From: a bacterium 1XD42-76
GTDB lineage: Bacteria > Bacillota > Clostridia > Lachnospirales > Lachnospiraceae
Reading direction: 5' to 3'
DNA length: 64,000 nt
NCBI GenBank assembly: GCA_009917545.1
Contig: QZDW01000014.1
Span: forward strand, 1-64,000
Under the pieces are notes generated by a model. It ran no database searches, was not told the origin of the DNA, and was given only the letters and a program-made list of their open reading frames with translations. Shown here piece by piece: positions 1 through 9,818 of the stretch. The translations under genes and the position numbers were made by a program. Numbering within the stretch: the first letter of the stretch is position 1; each line of letters starts with the position of its first letter.

Positions 1-58
1 AATCTATCATGGATTACTTTACTGCTAATATAATCTGCAAATCTAATGCTCTTTTAAT

Positions 59-745
59 CTGAAGAACAACATCTACTGCGCCGTCCGTGACCCGAAAGGG
101 AGCAGCGACGGCATGGTGGACATTATGGTGAAGGAGGAGGATGCGCCCCGCATCAACCGCATCGTGGAACGCTTCAAGTTTGCGTCCGTCACGGAGGCGG
201 CACAGATTAAGACGGAAATCCAGAAGTCGAGGGAAGAAAAAGCGCAGGCAAAAGGGGAAAAGGCGGCTCCCGGAAAAGAGAGGGCGAAAGAACCGCCAAA
301 AGAAAAAACGCCACCGGGAAAAACAACGCCGGGGAAACTGCCACCGAGAGAGCCGCAGTCGCAGGCGGAGCCGGAGAAAGACAGGCCGGGGAAATCGCAG
401 GAAGATTTACTGGTGGATGAGCTTTTAGGAACCCCGGTTCAGAAAGAGGAGGGACAGCAGCAAAACCCCTCTTCGGGCAAGGATGCGAAATCCCGTCAGT
501 CCGAGCCTATCTCCGGGAAGCAAAGGAAAACCGCAGAGGGTACTTCTAAGCTGTACCAGCCAGCCACGCCGGAAAAACCGTCCGTGCGGGAGGAATTAAA
601 GGAGATTCAGGCAGCGAGGAAGAAAGAGGCGGGCGCACCGAGCCGGAACGAGCCTGCAAAGGACACGAAAACTAAGAACCAGAAGCCGTTGCAGCACAAA
701 CAGCCGCAGGGGAAAAGAAAACCGAAAAAACCGAAAGAGAGGTAA
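59..745 (+). pseudogene. PcfB-like (DUF3801) conjugation protein, 5' truncated
   Basis: The frame reads LKNNIYCAVRDP from position 59, then a segment with DIMVKEEDAPRINRI, which resembles the core of PcfB/DUF3801 proteins of Tn1549-like elements. From about codon 45 the protein is Lys/Glu/Pro-rich and disordered, ending in a basic tail. Upstream, an in-frame TAA occurs at 44-46 and bases 1-58 are AT-rich and unlike the gene, so the N-terminal part of the domain is missing. An internal ATG at 113 gives 210 residues but is unlikely to be the original start. PcfB family proteins act with the coupling protein in conjugation. Family recognition is from memory and moderate. Confidence 0.6.
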
Positions 746-751
746 GCATAT

Positions 752-1684
752 ATGGACAGTAATTTCAGCCTTGATTCTTTATTGAACGTATCCGCCGTGC
801 CGCAGGATGACCGGGTGGCGGCATTTATCGCAGAGAGCAAGAACAACCGGAGCCGTTGCTATGAAATGTCCGAGCAGATGACGGCGGCGGTGGCCACGGA
901 CGGGCAGTCGTTCCAGCAGTACCTTGACGTGCAGAGCCGCTTTGACCGTTATACTGCCAACAATGCCCTGCTGATTATGGCGCAGAAGCCGGAGGCGCAG
1001 AAGATTGGAGATTACGGTTACTGGAGGGATCAGGGAGCCTATGTGAAAAGGCAGGAGCGTAACAACCCCATCCTGATTATGGAGCCGGGAAAAGAGTACG
1101 AGCGTGAGGACGGCAGCACCGGGACTTATTACAATGCGAAAAAAGTGTACGACATTTCACAGACCACCGCAGGAGGCAAGATTCAGCAGCCGCAGGCGGA
1201 AATCACGGACGCACAGCTTGTGAGGGCGGTAGTGAACAACCCGCCCGTTGCCATCGTTGCGGCGGAGCCGGATCAGATGCCGGAGGACAAGGGCGCATTG
1301 TTCGAGCCGGAGGAGGGCTGCATTTATGTACGGAAAGGCATGAGCGCACAGGAGATTTTCCGGAGCGTGACGCCGGAGCTTGCCCTTGCCGGGTTTGCGG
1401 ACGGGGACAAGAACTATGACCGCAACGAGGACGCCTTCCACGCCTATTGTGCGTCCTACCTGCTCTGCAAAAAGTATGGCGTGGACACGCAGGGGTTTGA
1501 CTTCACCCATGCGCCGGAATTTTTCGAGGGCATGGAGCCGCAGGAAGTCCGTGGGGAGTTATCCAAAGTCCGTGACGCAGCGGGCGACATTTCTTCCAGA
1601 ATGGCGAAAGTGCTGGAGCCGGGCAGGAACCAGAGCCAGAGGCAGCAGCCGCAGGCGCAGCATAACAGGGAGGACGCAAGATGA
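752..1684 (+). CDS. ArdC-like ssDNA-binding domain protein
   Basis: This 310-residue protein has an N-terminal region (about residues 50-130) with the pattern QYLDVQSRFDRYTANNALLI and a GYWRDQGAYVK stretch, typical of the ArdC-type single-stranded DNA-binding domain found on conjugative elements. No HExxH protease motif is present, so only the binding half of ArdC is seen. ArdC proteins protect incoming single strands or act against restriction. The C-terminal tail is Gln/Arg-rich. The ATG follows an AGAGG site 9 bases upstream. The stop overlaps the next gene by 4 bases, so the two are translationally coupled. Confidence 0.7.
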   Translation: MDSNFSLDSLLNVSAVPQDDRVAAFIAESKNNRSRCYEMSEQMTAAVATDGQSFQQYLDVQSRFDRYTANNALLIMAQKPEAQKIGDYGYWRDQGAYVKRQERNNPILIMEPGKEYEREDGSTGTYYNAKKVYDISQTTAGGKIQQPQAEITDAQLVRAVVNNPPVAIVAAEPDQMPEDKGALFEPEEGCIYVRKGMSAQEIFRSVTPELALAGFADGDKNYDRNEDAFHAYCASYLLCKKYGVDTQGFDFTHAPEFFEGMEPQEVRGELSKVRDAAGDISSRMAKVLEPGRNQSQRQQPQAQHNREDAR

Positions 1685-1908
1685 GGGCAGTGAAGGCAGG
1701 ATATAATTTCAACCTTTTCCCGGAAGAAACCCTGTCCGGCATTGGCCTTGAGCCGACAGGCGGAAAAGTATGCGTGGAGGGCGTGACGTACCCGCTGTAC
1801 CGTGGGACGACCTTTGCGGAATCCGAAAAAGTTGACCGCCTGCTGGACGCATATGGGGAAATGCCCATCCGGGATTACAAGGTAAAAAGCAGGGAACAGG
1901 AACGGTAG
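1681..1908 (+). CDS. Small ICE protein of unknown function
   Basis: This is a 75-residue protein whose ATG overlaps the stop of the ArdC-like gene (ATGA type), which supports real translation. The sequence contains FNLFPEETLSGIGLEP and VEGVTYPLYRGTTF, giving a compact beta-rich look without cysteines or membrane segments. Small genes of this kind sit at this spot in Tn1549-like transfer operons. I do not recognise a function. Confidence 0.6.
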   Translation: MRAVKAGYNFNLFPEETLSGIGLEPTGGKVCVEGVTYPLYRGTTFAESEKVDRLLDAYGEMPIRDYKVKSREQER

Positions 1909-1923
1909 ACGGAGGTGGTGAAT

Positions 1924-2127
1924 TTGAGCGGGGAAAAGAAAACCCTTGAGCTGGACAAATACGAGTACGGCGTGATTTTCCATGCCTTAAAAGACGAGCG
2001 CAACCAGATGATAAAGGAGGGTAGGCCGAGCGACGCAGTGGACGACGTGCTTTTGAAAGTCATCGAGCTGATCGAGGAGCCGCCGGAGAAAGAGAAAAGG
2101 GGGCGGAAATGCCATGAGGAACGGTGA
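1924..2127 (+). CDS. Small ICE protein, possibly DUF5720-like
   Basis: The protein is 67 residues long if it starts at the TTG at 1924. That start lies 8 bases after a GGAGG at 1911-1915, while the earlier GTG codons overlap the ribosome site itself. It is acidic, with ELDKYEYGVIFHALKDERN near the N-terminus and a basic end. Its last codons overlap the start of the VirD4-like gene by 14 bases. Similar short proteins precede the coupling protein in related elements. Function is unknown, and the DUF name is from memory. Confidence 0.55.
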   Translation: MSGEKKTLELDKYEYGVIFHALKDERNQMIKEGRPSDAVDDVLLKVIELIEEPPEKEKRGRKCHEER

Positions 2128-3930
2128 GAAGCAGGCGGCGTGGATATTTGCGGCTTCCGGCATCCTTCCCGTTGTCTGGCTTGCCCTCCTGACGGCACCG
2201 TACCTTGCGGGCGGCCTGCCCGAAATCATACGGGGGTTCCCGGACGCAATCAACCATCCGTTTTCTATCCGGTTATGTGGGGACAGCTTAAGGGCTGTCC
2301 TCATTTTCCTGCTGATATACGGGATGGGGATTGGCATTTATGTGTCCACACGCAGGAACTACCGGAGGGGCGAGGAACACGGCTCTGCCGCATGGGGAAA
2401 CGCACGGGTGGTCAACCAGAAATACAGCGAGAAAGATTTTGGAGCCAACAAGATTATGACGTCCAACGTGCGTATCAGCTATGACAGCCGGAGGCACCGC
2501 CGCAACCTGCTCACCATCGTGGTGGGCGGGAGCGGAGCCGGAAAGACGAGGTTTTATGCGAAGCCCAACCTTATGCAGGCGAATACGTCTTTTGTTGTCC
2601 TTGACCCGAAGGGGGAGAACCTGCGGGACACCGGGCATCTTCTGGAAGAAAAGGGGTATGAAGTGAGAGTGCTTGACTTAATCAACATGGAAAAGAGCCA
2701 CTGTTATAACCCATTCATGTACCTGAAGGATGACAACGATGTGCAGCGGCTTGTGACAAACCTCTTTAAGGCGACCACGCCGAAGGGGAGCCAGTCTAAC
2801 GATCCTTTCTGGGACACGGCGGCGTCCATGTTATTGCTGGCATTGATATTTTATTTAAAATACGAGGCACCGAAAGACGAGCAGAATTTCCCGATGGTGA
2901 TGGAGCTTTTGAGGGCGGGGGAAGTCCGGGAGGACAACGATGAATACCAGTCCCCGCTGGACGAGCTGCTTGAGCGTCTGGAAATGCGGGAGCCGGAGCA
3001 TATCGCAGTGAAATATTACAAGGACTACCATTCGGGGAGTGCGAAAACGCTGAAATCCATCCAGATCACGTTGCGGCGAGGCTGGAGAAATTCAACCTTT
3101 CCAGCCTTGCGGCATTGACAGCCACAGACGATTTAGACCTGCCGTCGCTGGGGGAAAAGAAAGTGGCGTTGTTTGCGCTGATACCGGACAACGATACCAG
3201 CTACAATTTTTTGGTATCCATCCTATACACGCAGCTATTCCAGCAGCTATTTTACCTTGCCGACCACAAGCACGGCGGCAGGCTCCCCGTCCATGTGCAT
3301 TTCTTAATGGACGAGTTTACGAACGTCAGTTTGCCTGATGATTTTGACAAAATCCTGTCCGTCATGCGGTCTAGGGAAGTCAGCGTGTCCATCATCCTGC
3401 AAAACATGGCGCAATTAAAGGCGTTGTTTGAGAAGCAGTGGGAAAGCATTGTGGGCAACTGCGACCAGTTTTTATATCTGGGCGGCAACGAGCAGGGAAC
3501 CCATAAGTACGTCAGCGAGCTGCTGGGGAAAGCCACGATTGACATGAACACCTATGGAAAATCAACGGGGCATTCGGGCAATTATTCCACCAACTACCAG
3601 ATTTCCGGGCGAGAGCTTTTGACGCCGGATGAAGTGCGTATGCTGGACAACCGCTATGCGCTTTTATTTATCCGTGGGGAACGCCCGGTGATGGATGAAA
3701 AATTTGATATATTGAAACACCCCAACGTGGCACTGTCCACGGACGGGAAAGGAAAAGTCTACCGCCACGGGGAAGTGACGCAGGCGGTGGGCAGCATTGC
3801 ATTGGGGGACAGTCTGGAGGGAGAAGTGACGCAGGTGCAGGCTGGAACCGATTCCTATGAGCTTTTATCCGAGGAGGATTTAGAAGCTATTATAAACCAA
3901 TCCCAAAACAAGGAGGAAACAGAACAATGA
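2114..3930 (+). pseudogene. VirD4/TraG-type coupling protein, frameshifted
   Basis: Two frames together give a full coupling ATPase of about 604 residues. Frame one (2114-3118) has two membrane segments (about residues 10-30 and 55-75) and a Walker A GGSGAGKT near residue 137. Frame two (from 3115) carries the Walker B-like FLMDEF and the C-terminal half. Frame one ends in a shifted tail after KSIQITL. Restoring one base at about 3073 (TTGCGG read as TTGGCGG) joins the frames smoothly into ITLAARLEKFNLSSLAAL. The protein would couple the relaxosome to the secretion channel at the membrane. A real deletion would block transfer; a sequencing error is the alternative. Confidence 0.85.
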
Positions 3931-4271
3931 TGAAGAAGAATGAGAACAGCAAGAAAACCAGCAGGCAGCCGATGGGCAGAAAGACAAAGCGGGCAATGGC
4001 GGTGTATGCCGCACTGGTGCTGATGATGACAGCCGGGGCAACAACGGTGTATGCGGCGGGAGATCCGCTTTCGGTAATCAACAATTTATCCGATTTCATT
4101 TTCGGCTTAATCCGTGCGGTGGGCTTAATCCTGTTAGGGTGGGGCATCGTGCAGGTAGGGTTGTCTTTGCAGTCCCACGATCCGAGCCAGCGTTCCAACG
4201 GGTTCTTAACCCTTGCGGGCGGCGTCATCATCACCTTTGCAAAGGAAATCTTAACCCTCATCACGGGCTGA
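3927..4271 (+). CDS. Maff2 family mobile-element membrane protein
   Basis: The protein has 114 residues, with a basic N-terminus, a signal-like hydrophobic segment ending in VYAAG (about residues 28-47) and two further membrane stretches (about 60-80 and 92-110). This matches the Maff2 family common in Tn1549-like elements, placed between the coupling protein and the VirB6-like gene. By size and topology it could be a VirB2-like pilin, but that is inference. The start overlaps the stop of the VirD4-like frame by 4 bases. Confidence 0.75.
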   Translation: MMKKNENSKKTSRQPMGRKTKRAMAVYAALVLMMTAGATTVYAAGDPLSVINNLSDFIFGLIRAVGLILLGWGIVQVGLSLQSHDPSQRSNGFLTLAGGVIITFAKEILTLITG

Positions 4272-4363
4272 TGGAAGTTGCCGGATAATCATGTAAAAAG
4301 AGTGGCGGCAGGGGGCAAGTTTTGGAAAGCTCCCCTGCCAAATCCAGAAGCGAGGTGAAATGA

Positions 4364-5203
4364 GTGGATTCAGATAACTGGGTAGTGCAGAATTTAGTCA
4401 ATGCACTGGAAACATGGAATGAGAAACTGGCGGAGATATGGCAGCTCCTCACGCAGTCCCCGGAGAATTTTAAGGGCGGCGGCATCTGGACTGCCATCGT
4501 GAACATCCACGGGGCGTTGCAGGCAATCGCCTATGCCCTGCTGGTATTGTTTTTTGTTGTCGGCGTGGTAAAGACCTGCGGCAGCTTTGTGGAAGTGAAA
4601 AAGCCGGAACACGCATTAAAGCTGTTTGTCCGGTTTGCCATAGCAAAAGGCGTCATATCGCATGGATTGGAACTGATGATGGCGTTATTCAACATCGTGC
4701 AGGGGGTAATCGGCACAATTATGCGAACCGCAGGCTTTGGAGTCGCACAGCAGACCGTGCTTCCGAATGAGATTGTGGAGGCGGTGGAGGACTGCGGCTT
4801 TTTCGAGAGCATACCGTTATGGGCGGTGACGCTGATAGGCGGGCTGTTCATTACGGTGTTAAGTTTTATTATGATAATGAGCGTGTACGGGCGGTTTTTC
4901 CGTCTGTATCTTTACACAGCGATTGCGCCCATCCCCTTATCGACCTTTGCCGGGGAGCCGTCGCAGAACGTGGGCAAGAGCTTTATCAAGTCCTATGCGG
5001 CGGTGTGCTTAGAAGGGGCGATTATCGTGCTTGCCTGCATCATATTTTCATTGTTTGCGGCGTCCCCGCCCGCAGTCGATCCGGATGCAGCGGCAGTGAC
5101 AATGGTTTGGAGCCATATCGGTGAGCTGATTTTCAACATGCTTGTGCTTGTAGGGGCAGTAAAAATGGCAGACCGGGTAGTGCGTGAGATGATGGGACTG
5201 TAA
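4364..5203 (+). CDS. TrbL/VirB6-like channel membrane protein
   Basis: This is a 279-residue polytopic membrane protein with five or six hydrophobic spans (about residues 45-70, 95-120, 150-185, 215-235 and 250-275). Length, topology and position before PrgI and VirB4 match the TrbL/VirB6-type inner-membrane channel component of Firmicute conjugation systems. The GTG at 4364 is chosen because GAGGTG lies 6-7 bases upstream; the ATG at 4360 is out of frame and stops after five codons. The gene looks intact. Confidence 0.75.
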   Translation: MDSDNWVVQNLVNALETWNEKLAEIWQLLTQSPENFKGGGIWTAIVNIHGALQAIAYALLVLFFVVGVVKTCGSFVEVKKPEHALKLFVRFAIAKGVISHGLELMMALFNIVQGVIGTIMRTAGFGVAQQTVLPNEIVEAVEDCGFFESIPLWAVTLIGGLFITVLSFIMIMSVYGRFFRLYLYTAIAPIPLSTFAGEPSQNVGKSFIKSYAAVCLEGAIIVLACIIFSLFAASPPAVDPDAAAVTMVWSHIGELIFNMLVLVGAVKMADRVVREMMGL

Positions 5204-5431
5204 TTGATTTTTCAGGTGTTTGGTGCTAAAATGTATTTGTTTGATTTACTGAGATTAAGCGGGCATATATCGAAAGTAAATCACTCCTACCGCAGAGTAA
5301 AATGTATTGCAAGAAATTCTGCTGATATTAAGTTGCCCGTCGTCAGGCAGTTGGATTTAAAAAGGGTTCTCGGTAGCCGATCATTTCGTATGCAATCATT
5401 GAATGATGAACTGTGGAGAAAGGAGATTGTC

Positions 5432-5641
5432 ATGGCTCGGAAAAAAGGCGTGTCAGGCAAGACACATACAGCACAGCAGTTGAACGATTATGCAAACCAG
5501 CATAACCCAAACAGCAAAGCGTACAAAGCCAGAGTAGCAAATCAAAAACAGATGAGCAAACAGAAGAACCACAAAGACTTCGGTTATGTTGCAGATTTGG
5601 ACTGGATGTGCTACGGCAAGGGCATGTATGAGTTCGATTAG
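5432..5641 (+). CDS. Small ICE protein of unknown function
   Basis: The protein has 69 residues starting at an ATG with GGAG 7 bases upstream. The frame stays open back to 5204, but the upstream part has no ribosome site and reads as unrelated sequence. The protein is very basic and Asn/Gln-rich (HTAQQLNDYANQHNPNSKAYK) and ends in an aromatic DLDWMCYGKGMYEFD tail. It lies between the VirB6-like and PrgI genes. I do not recognise a function. The 228 bases before it hold no other supported feature. Confidence 0.6.
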   Translation: MARKKGVSGKTHTAQQLNDYANQHNPNSKAYKARVANQKQMSKQKNHKDFGYVADLDWMCYGKGMYEFD

Positions 5642-5722
5642 TAATTAAATATGCTGCACAAGGGCATCAATCAGAAATGGTTGGTGCTTTTTGTTTTGTT
5701 CAAATTTAAGGAGGGAATTTAT

Positions 5723-6088
5723 TTGGAAGTAAAAATAAACCGGGAAATCCGTAATTATACGGAATCCATGTTTTTCGGGCTGTCCATGCGGCAGTTCGTT
5801 TTTTCTGTCTTAGCCTGCGGCGTTGCCGTCGGGCTTTATTTTTTACTCAGCCCCCATGTGGGGACGGAAACCGTGAGCTGGATGTGCGTTTTGGGGGCGG
5901 CTCCCTTTGCGGCGTTGGGGTTTATCCGCTACCACGGGATGAACGCAGAGCAGTTTTTGTGGGCGTGGATAAAATCGGAGTTCCTTATCCCGAAACGCCT
6001 GCTTTTCAACCCGGAGAATATCTATTACGAAGCGGTGAAGCCGTGCATTGAGAACCATGAAAGGGAGGAGCGGAAACGGAATGATTAA
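5723..6088 (+). CDS. PrgI family conjugation membrane protein
   Basis: The protein has 121 residues, starting at a TTG 7 bases after GGAGGG (5710-5715). The sequence opens MEVKINREIRNYTESMFFGL and has two membrane helices (about residues 25-45 and 50-70), then a soluble tail with EQFLWAWIKSEFL. This is the PrgI pattern, a small VirB3-like partner of the VirB4 ATPase. Its stop overlaps the VirB4 start (ATGATTAA), as expected for a coupled pair. Confidence 0.8.
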   Translation: MEVKINREIRNYTESMFFGLSMRQFVFSVLACGVAVGLYFLLSPHVGTETVSWMCVLGAAPFAALGFIRYHGMNAEQFLWAWIKSEFLIPKRLLFNPENIYYEAVKPCIENHEREERKRND

Positions 6089-8417
6089 GACATTGAGCAA
6101 TATTTTCAAGCAGGACAAGGAGAAATTTGTCATCCCGAAAGGAGTGCAGCAGGCAATCCCCATTCAGGCGGTATGGGCGGACGGCATTTTCCAGATCGGG
6201 CGGAACAAATTTGCCAGAACCTATAAATTCGTGGACATCAACTATGCGGTGGCGAGCCGGGAGGACAAGGAGGCCATGTTCCTTGAGTACAGCGAGCTTC
6301 TCAATTCCTTTGACAGCGGCGCAACCACGAAAATCACCATCAACAACCGCCGCCTGAACAAACAGGACTTTGAAAAAGCAATCTTAATTCCCATGCAGGA
6401 GGACGGCCTTGATTTATACCGGAAAGAGTACAACGCCATGCTCTTAGAGAAAGCCACGGGAGCCAACAGCATTGTGCAGGAAAAATATGTGACGGTATCC
6501 GTGTATAAAAAATCCATCGAGGAGGCGAGGACGTATTTTGCCCGCATCGGCACGGACTTAGTGAGCCATTTCTCACGGTTAGGCTCCAAATGCGTGGAGA
6601 TGGACGCAACGGACAAGCTACGGGCGTTGCATGACTTCTACCGTACCGGGGAGGAAACCAGCTTCCGGTTCGATTTATCGGAAACCATGCGGAAAGGGCA
6701 TAGCTTTAAGGACTTTATCTGCCCGGACAGCCTTGAGTTTGAAAAAGACCATTTCCGCATGGGGAACCGTTACGGGCGTGTGCTGTTTTTAAGGGAATAT
6801 GCGTCTTATATCAAAGACAATATGATTGCGGAGCTTACGGATTTAAGCCGCAACCTGATGATGAGCATTGACGTGATACCCATCCCCACGGACGAGGCGG
6901 TACGGGAGGTGGAGAACCGTCTTTTGGGCGTGGAAACCAACATCACCAACTGGCAGAGGAAGCAGAACGCCAACAACAATTTCTCCGCAGTCGTACCCTA
7001 TGACATGGAGCAGCAGCGGAAGGAAAGCAAGGAGTTTTTGGACGATTTGACCACCCGTGACCAGCGGATGATGTTTGCGGTATTGACGCTGGTGCATACC
7101 GCCGACACGAAAGAGCAGCTTGACGCAGATACAGACACAATCTTAACCGTGGCGAGAAAGCATTTATGCCAGTTTTCTACCCTGAAATACCAGCAGATGG
7201 ACGGGCTGAATACCGCCCTGCCAATCGGACACCGGAAAATCAATGCGCTTAGGACGCTCACCACGGAGAGCCTTGCGGTTCTCATGCCTTTCCGGGTGCA
7301 GGAAATCATGGACGAGGGCGGCATTTACTGCGGGGAGAACGCAATCTCCCACAACCTTATCATGTGCAACAAAGCGAAGCTGATGAATCCAAATTCATTT
7401 TTGTTGGGAGTACCGGGGAGCGGCAAGTCCTTTAGCGCAAAAATGCTGATTGTGTTCCTTGCCCTTGCCACCGGGGACGACATTTTGATATGCGATCCCG
7501 AACGTGAGTACGGCTCTTTGATTGAAGCGATGGGCGGCGAGGTCATCCGCATAGCGGCGGGGAGCCGTGACCACATCAATGCGATGGACATGGTGGAAGG
7601 CTATGGCGATGGCGGGAACCCGGTCATTGACAAGTCCGAGTTTGTGCTGTCCCTGTTTGAACAGCTTGACAAAAAGGGCGTCAGCGCAAAGGAGAAATCT
7701 ATCATCGACCGCTGTACCGCCGCAGTTTACGAGGATTACCAGAGCGGCGGGAATGTGCCAACTTTGTGCAGGCTCCGGGAGAAAATGCTGGAGCAGCCGG
7801 AGCGTGAGGCGAAAGACCTTGCGTTGGCGTTGGAGCTTTTCACCAGCGGCAGCCTTGACGCATTTGCCCATGAGAGCAACGTGGACGTGAACAGCCGCAT
7901 GATTGTCTATGACATCATGGATTTAGGCAAGCAGCTTAAGACAATGGGGCTTTTAGTCATCACGGACGCCATGCTGAACCGTGTCACGGAAAACTGGAAG
8001 AAGGGGAAACGTACCCATATCTTTCTGGATGAATTTCATGTGGTGTTTGAGAACGAGTATTCCGGGGCATTTTTCAATTCTGCATGGAGGCGGTTCCGGA
8101 AAAGAAATGCGTTCCCCAACGCCATCACGCAGAACGTGGAGTACCTGCTGGATTCTGTCCTTGCCAGCACGATGCTGTCCAACAGCGAATATATCGTCAT
8201 GCTGAACCAGGCGGCGTCCGACCGCCAGAAACTTGCGGATTTGCTGAACATCTCCAACGAGCAGATGAGCTATATCACCAATGCGGACGCAGGGTGCGGC
8301 CTGATTAAGTATGGAAGTTCCCTTGTGCCGTTTATCAATAAATTCCCGAAGAATACCCGCCTGTATCGGCTGATGACAACAAAACCGGGGGAGGACAGTG
8401 CGAACCGGAGCAGGTAA
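6081..8417 (+). CDS. VirB4/TraE-type conjugation ATPase
   Basis: The protein has 778 residues from the ATG at 6081, just inside the 3' end of prgI. Walker A GVPGSGKS lies near residues 442-449 and the Walker B-like HIFLDEF near 645-652, with a later QNVEYLL region typical of VirB4. It powers pilus and channel assembly at the membrane in type IV secretion. The reading frame is intact, in contrast to the VirD4-like gene. A terminator hairpin follows at 8472. Confidence 0.92.
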   Translation: MIKTLSNIFKQDKEKFVIPKGVQQAIPIQAVWADGIFQIGRNKFARTYKFVDINYAVASREDKEAMFLEYSELLNSFDSGATTKITINNRRLNKQDFEKAILIPMQEDGLDLYRKEYNAMLLEKATGANSIVQEKYVTVSVYKKSIEEARTYFARIGTDLVSHFSRLGSKCVEMDATDKLRALHDFYRTGEETSFRFDLSETMRKGHSFKDFICPDSLEFEKDHFRMGNRYGRVLFLREYASYIKDNMIAELTDLSRNLMMSIDVIPIPTDEAVREVENRLLGVETNITNWQRKQNANNNFSAVVPYDMEQQRKESKEFLDDLTTRDQRMMFAVLTLVHTADTKEQLDADTDTILTVARKHLCQFSTLKYQQMDGLNTALPIGHRKINALRTLTTESLAVLMPFRVQEIMDEGGIYCGENAISHNLIMCNKAKLMNPNSFLLGVPGSGKSFSAKMLIVFLALATGDDILICDPEREYGSLIEAMGGEVIRIAAGSRDHINAMDMVEGYGDGGNPVIDKSEFVLSLFEQLDKKGVSAKEKSIIDRCTAAVYEDYQSGGNVPTLCRLREKMLEQPEREAKDLALALELFTSGSLDAFAHESNVDVNSRMIVYDIMDLGKQLKTMGLLVITDAMLNRVTENWKKGKRTHIFLDEFHVVFENEYSGAFFNSAWRRFRKRNAFPNAITQNVEYLLDSVLASTMLSNSEYIVMLNQAASDRQKLADLLNISNEQMSYITNADAGCGLIKYGSSLVPFINKFPKNTRLYRLMTTKPGEDSANRSR

Positions 8418-8471
8418 ACATTCACAACCGGGACAGATAAAAGTCTATAATCGGAGCAGATAAAAATATTC

Positions 8472-8518
8472 AGGCGGCTTGTAAACAGCGGAATAGTTGT
8501 TAAAAAGCCGCCTTTTTC
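8472..8518 (+). terminator. Rho-independent terminator after virB4-like gene
   Basis: AGGCGGCTT (8472-8480) pairs with AAGCCGCCT (8505-8513), followed by a T run. The loop is about 24 bases. It separates the core secretion genes from the next block. Confidence 0.75.
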
Positions 8519-8533
8519 TATGGAGGGATCAGA

Positions 8534-8950
8534 ATGTCAGAAATGAGGTTTGCTTCAAAGGAGCATGAAAATTTCTTTTTTACCATGCTGCACAAATGCG
8601 GCAATACGGACTGTTACCACCGTGCCTTTTTCTACTGCGTGGGAATTTCCGACACGGCGAGGAATAACGTAGGCAGGATGTTTGACTTCAAGCAGGACTG
8701 CATCAAGCCGGAGGGACTGCATGAGGGGTGGCAGACGGGAGGGACGGTGCGGCTCACCCGCCTTGCGTTCAACCTCTGGAACGGCTATGTGGAGCAGGGG
8801 GACGAGCGTATGTCAACGCCCTATGAAATCTTTGAATGCGGCTATGCGCCCTATTTTTACGAAGCCATAAAAATGCGGTATCCCGAATATTGCCGGGATT
8901 TGCCCACAGTTAAGACGAGGACAGACAATGCGGAAAGGGGAGGGCGTTAA
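8534..8950 (+). CDS. DUF6075-like ICE protein
   Basis: This is a 138-residue soluble protein with GAGGGATC upstream. Features are an EHENFFFTMLHKC start, a YHRAFFYCVGI segment, RNNVGRMFDF, and KPEGLHEGWQTGG near the middle. These match my memory of DUF6075, a family carried by Tn1549-like elements. Function is unknown. It is followed after two bases by the coiled-coil protein at 8953, so the two are likely co-translated. Confidence 0.6.
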   Translation: MSEMRFASKEHENFFFTMLHKCGNTDCYHRAFFYCVGISDTARNNVGRMFDFKQDCIKPEGLHEGWQTGGTVRLTRLAFNLWNGYVEQGDERMSTPYEIFECGYAPYFYEAIKMRYPEYCRDLPTVKTRTDNAERGGR

Positions 8951-8952
8951 GC

Positions 8953-9720
8953 ATGGAAACAGCGGTTGCGTTACGGGAACAGCCGGAAATCCGGGAATTG
9001 TTTGAGGTTCTGGAGGGGAACGGGCTGAAAAAAGAGCGTCAGGAAGTGGAAAGCCTTGTGAATTATCTGGAGGGCATGGAAAGCCAGTTCGGGGAGGTCA
9101 TAAAGGAGCTGAAAGAGGTGCGGGGGCAGTTAGAGCAGATTCAGGACAGGGGCATAAAAGCGACCGCCGCCCGCCTGCTGGACAGCGCAGAGGGCAAGGT
9201 GCAGGAGATTGGCACTCAGATAGCCTTTGTAAAAACCAACCTTGTCCGTTCTGCGAAAAATGCGGTGCAGGAGTTTAAGGAGAAAGGCGTGGAGGCATTA
9301 AAGAAAGCAGTGTCCGCCATGAAAATCCCCACTGTCCTGTCCGCCTTAAAAGAAAGCCTGCACAGCGGCATGGAAAGCATGGAGCGGAATGCGGCGAAAA
9401 TCGGCATTGTGGGAGGCGAGCTGAACAGGGCGGCGCAGCATACGAAAAATGCGGGGCGGGCGTTGATCGGCAGGCGCATCAAAGAGCCGGCAGAGCCGAA
9501 AGGGGATAAAGGAATCCTTGCGAAAGTCCAGAAAGCATTTTTATCTTTCAGTAGGTCATTTGCCGCTATGGAAAAAGCGGCGGACAACGCACAGAAACGG
9601 ATGGAGCAGTTTTGCCGGGGCGGGGATAAAAAGCCATCGGTGAAAGCGGAGCTTAGGCAGATAAAAAGCGGGAGGAGCGCAGGGCAGAAAATGCAGCCAG
9701 CCAGGGAGCAGGCAAGGTAA
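8953..9720 (+). CDS. DUF6674-like coiled-coil ICE protein
   Basis: This is a 255-residue, highly charged protein. Residues about 30-100 form a likely coiled coil (ESLVNYLEGMESQFGEVIKE), followed by an amphipathic helical middle and a basic C-terminal tail. No membrane segment or cysteine motif stands out. It is typical of the accessory DUF6674-type proteins found after the VirB4 gene. Function is unknown. Confidence 0.6.
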   Translation: METAVALREQPEIRELFEVLEGNGLKKERQEVESLVNYLEGMESQFGEVIKELKEVRGQLEQIQDRGIKATAARLLDSAEGKVQEIGTQIAFVKTNLVRSAKNAVQEFKEKGVEALKKAVSAMKIPTVLSALKESLHSGMESMERNAAKIGIVGGELNRAAQHTKNAGRALIGRRIKEPAEPKGDKGILAKVQKAFLSFSRSFAAMEKAADNAQKRMEQFCRGGDKKPSVKAELRQIKSGRSAGQKMQPAREQAR

Positions 9721-9730
9721 CCAGTGACAC

Positions 9731-9754
9731 GCAGGCGCAATGCCTGCTATTTTT
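9731..9754 (+). terminator. Small terminator-like hairpin
   Basis: GCAGGC and GCCTGC form a six-pair stem with a five-base loop, followed by TATTTTTA. It lies 10 bases after the preceding stop codon. Confidence 0.55.
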
Positions 9755-9818
9755 ATGAAAATCCGCGGCAGAATGCCAAAGGAAAGCGTTTTGCCGGGAC
9801 TTTATGGAGGATTTTTAA

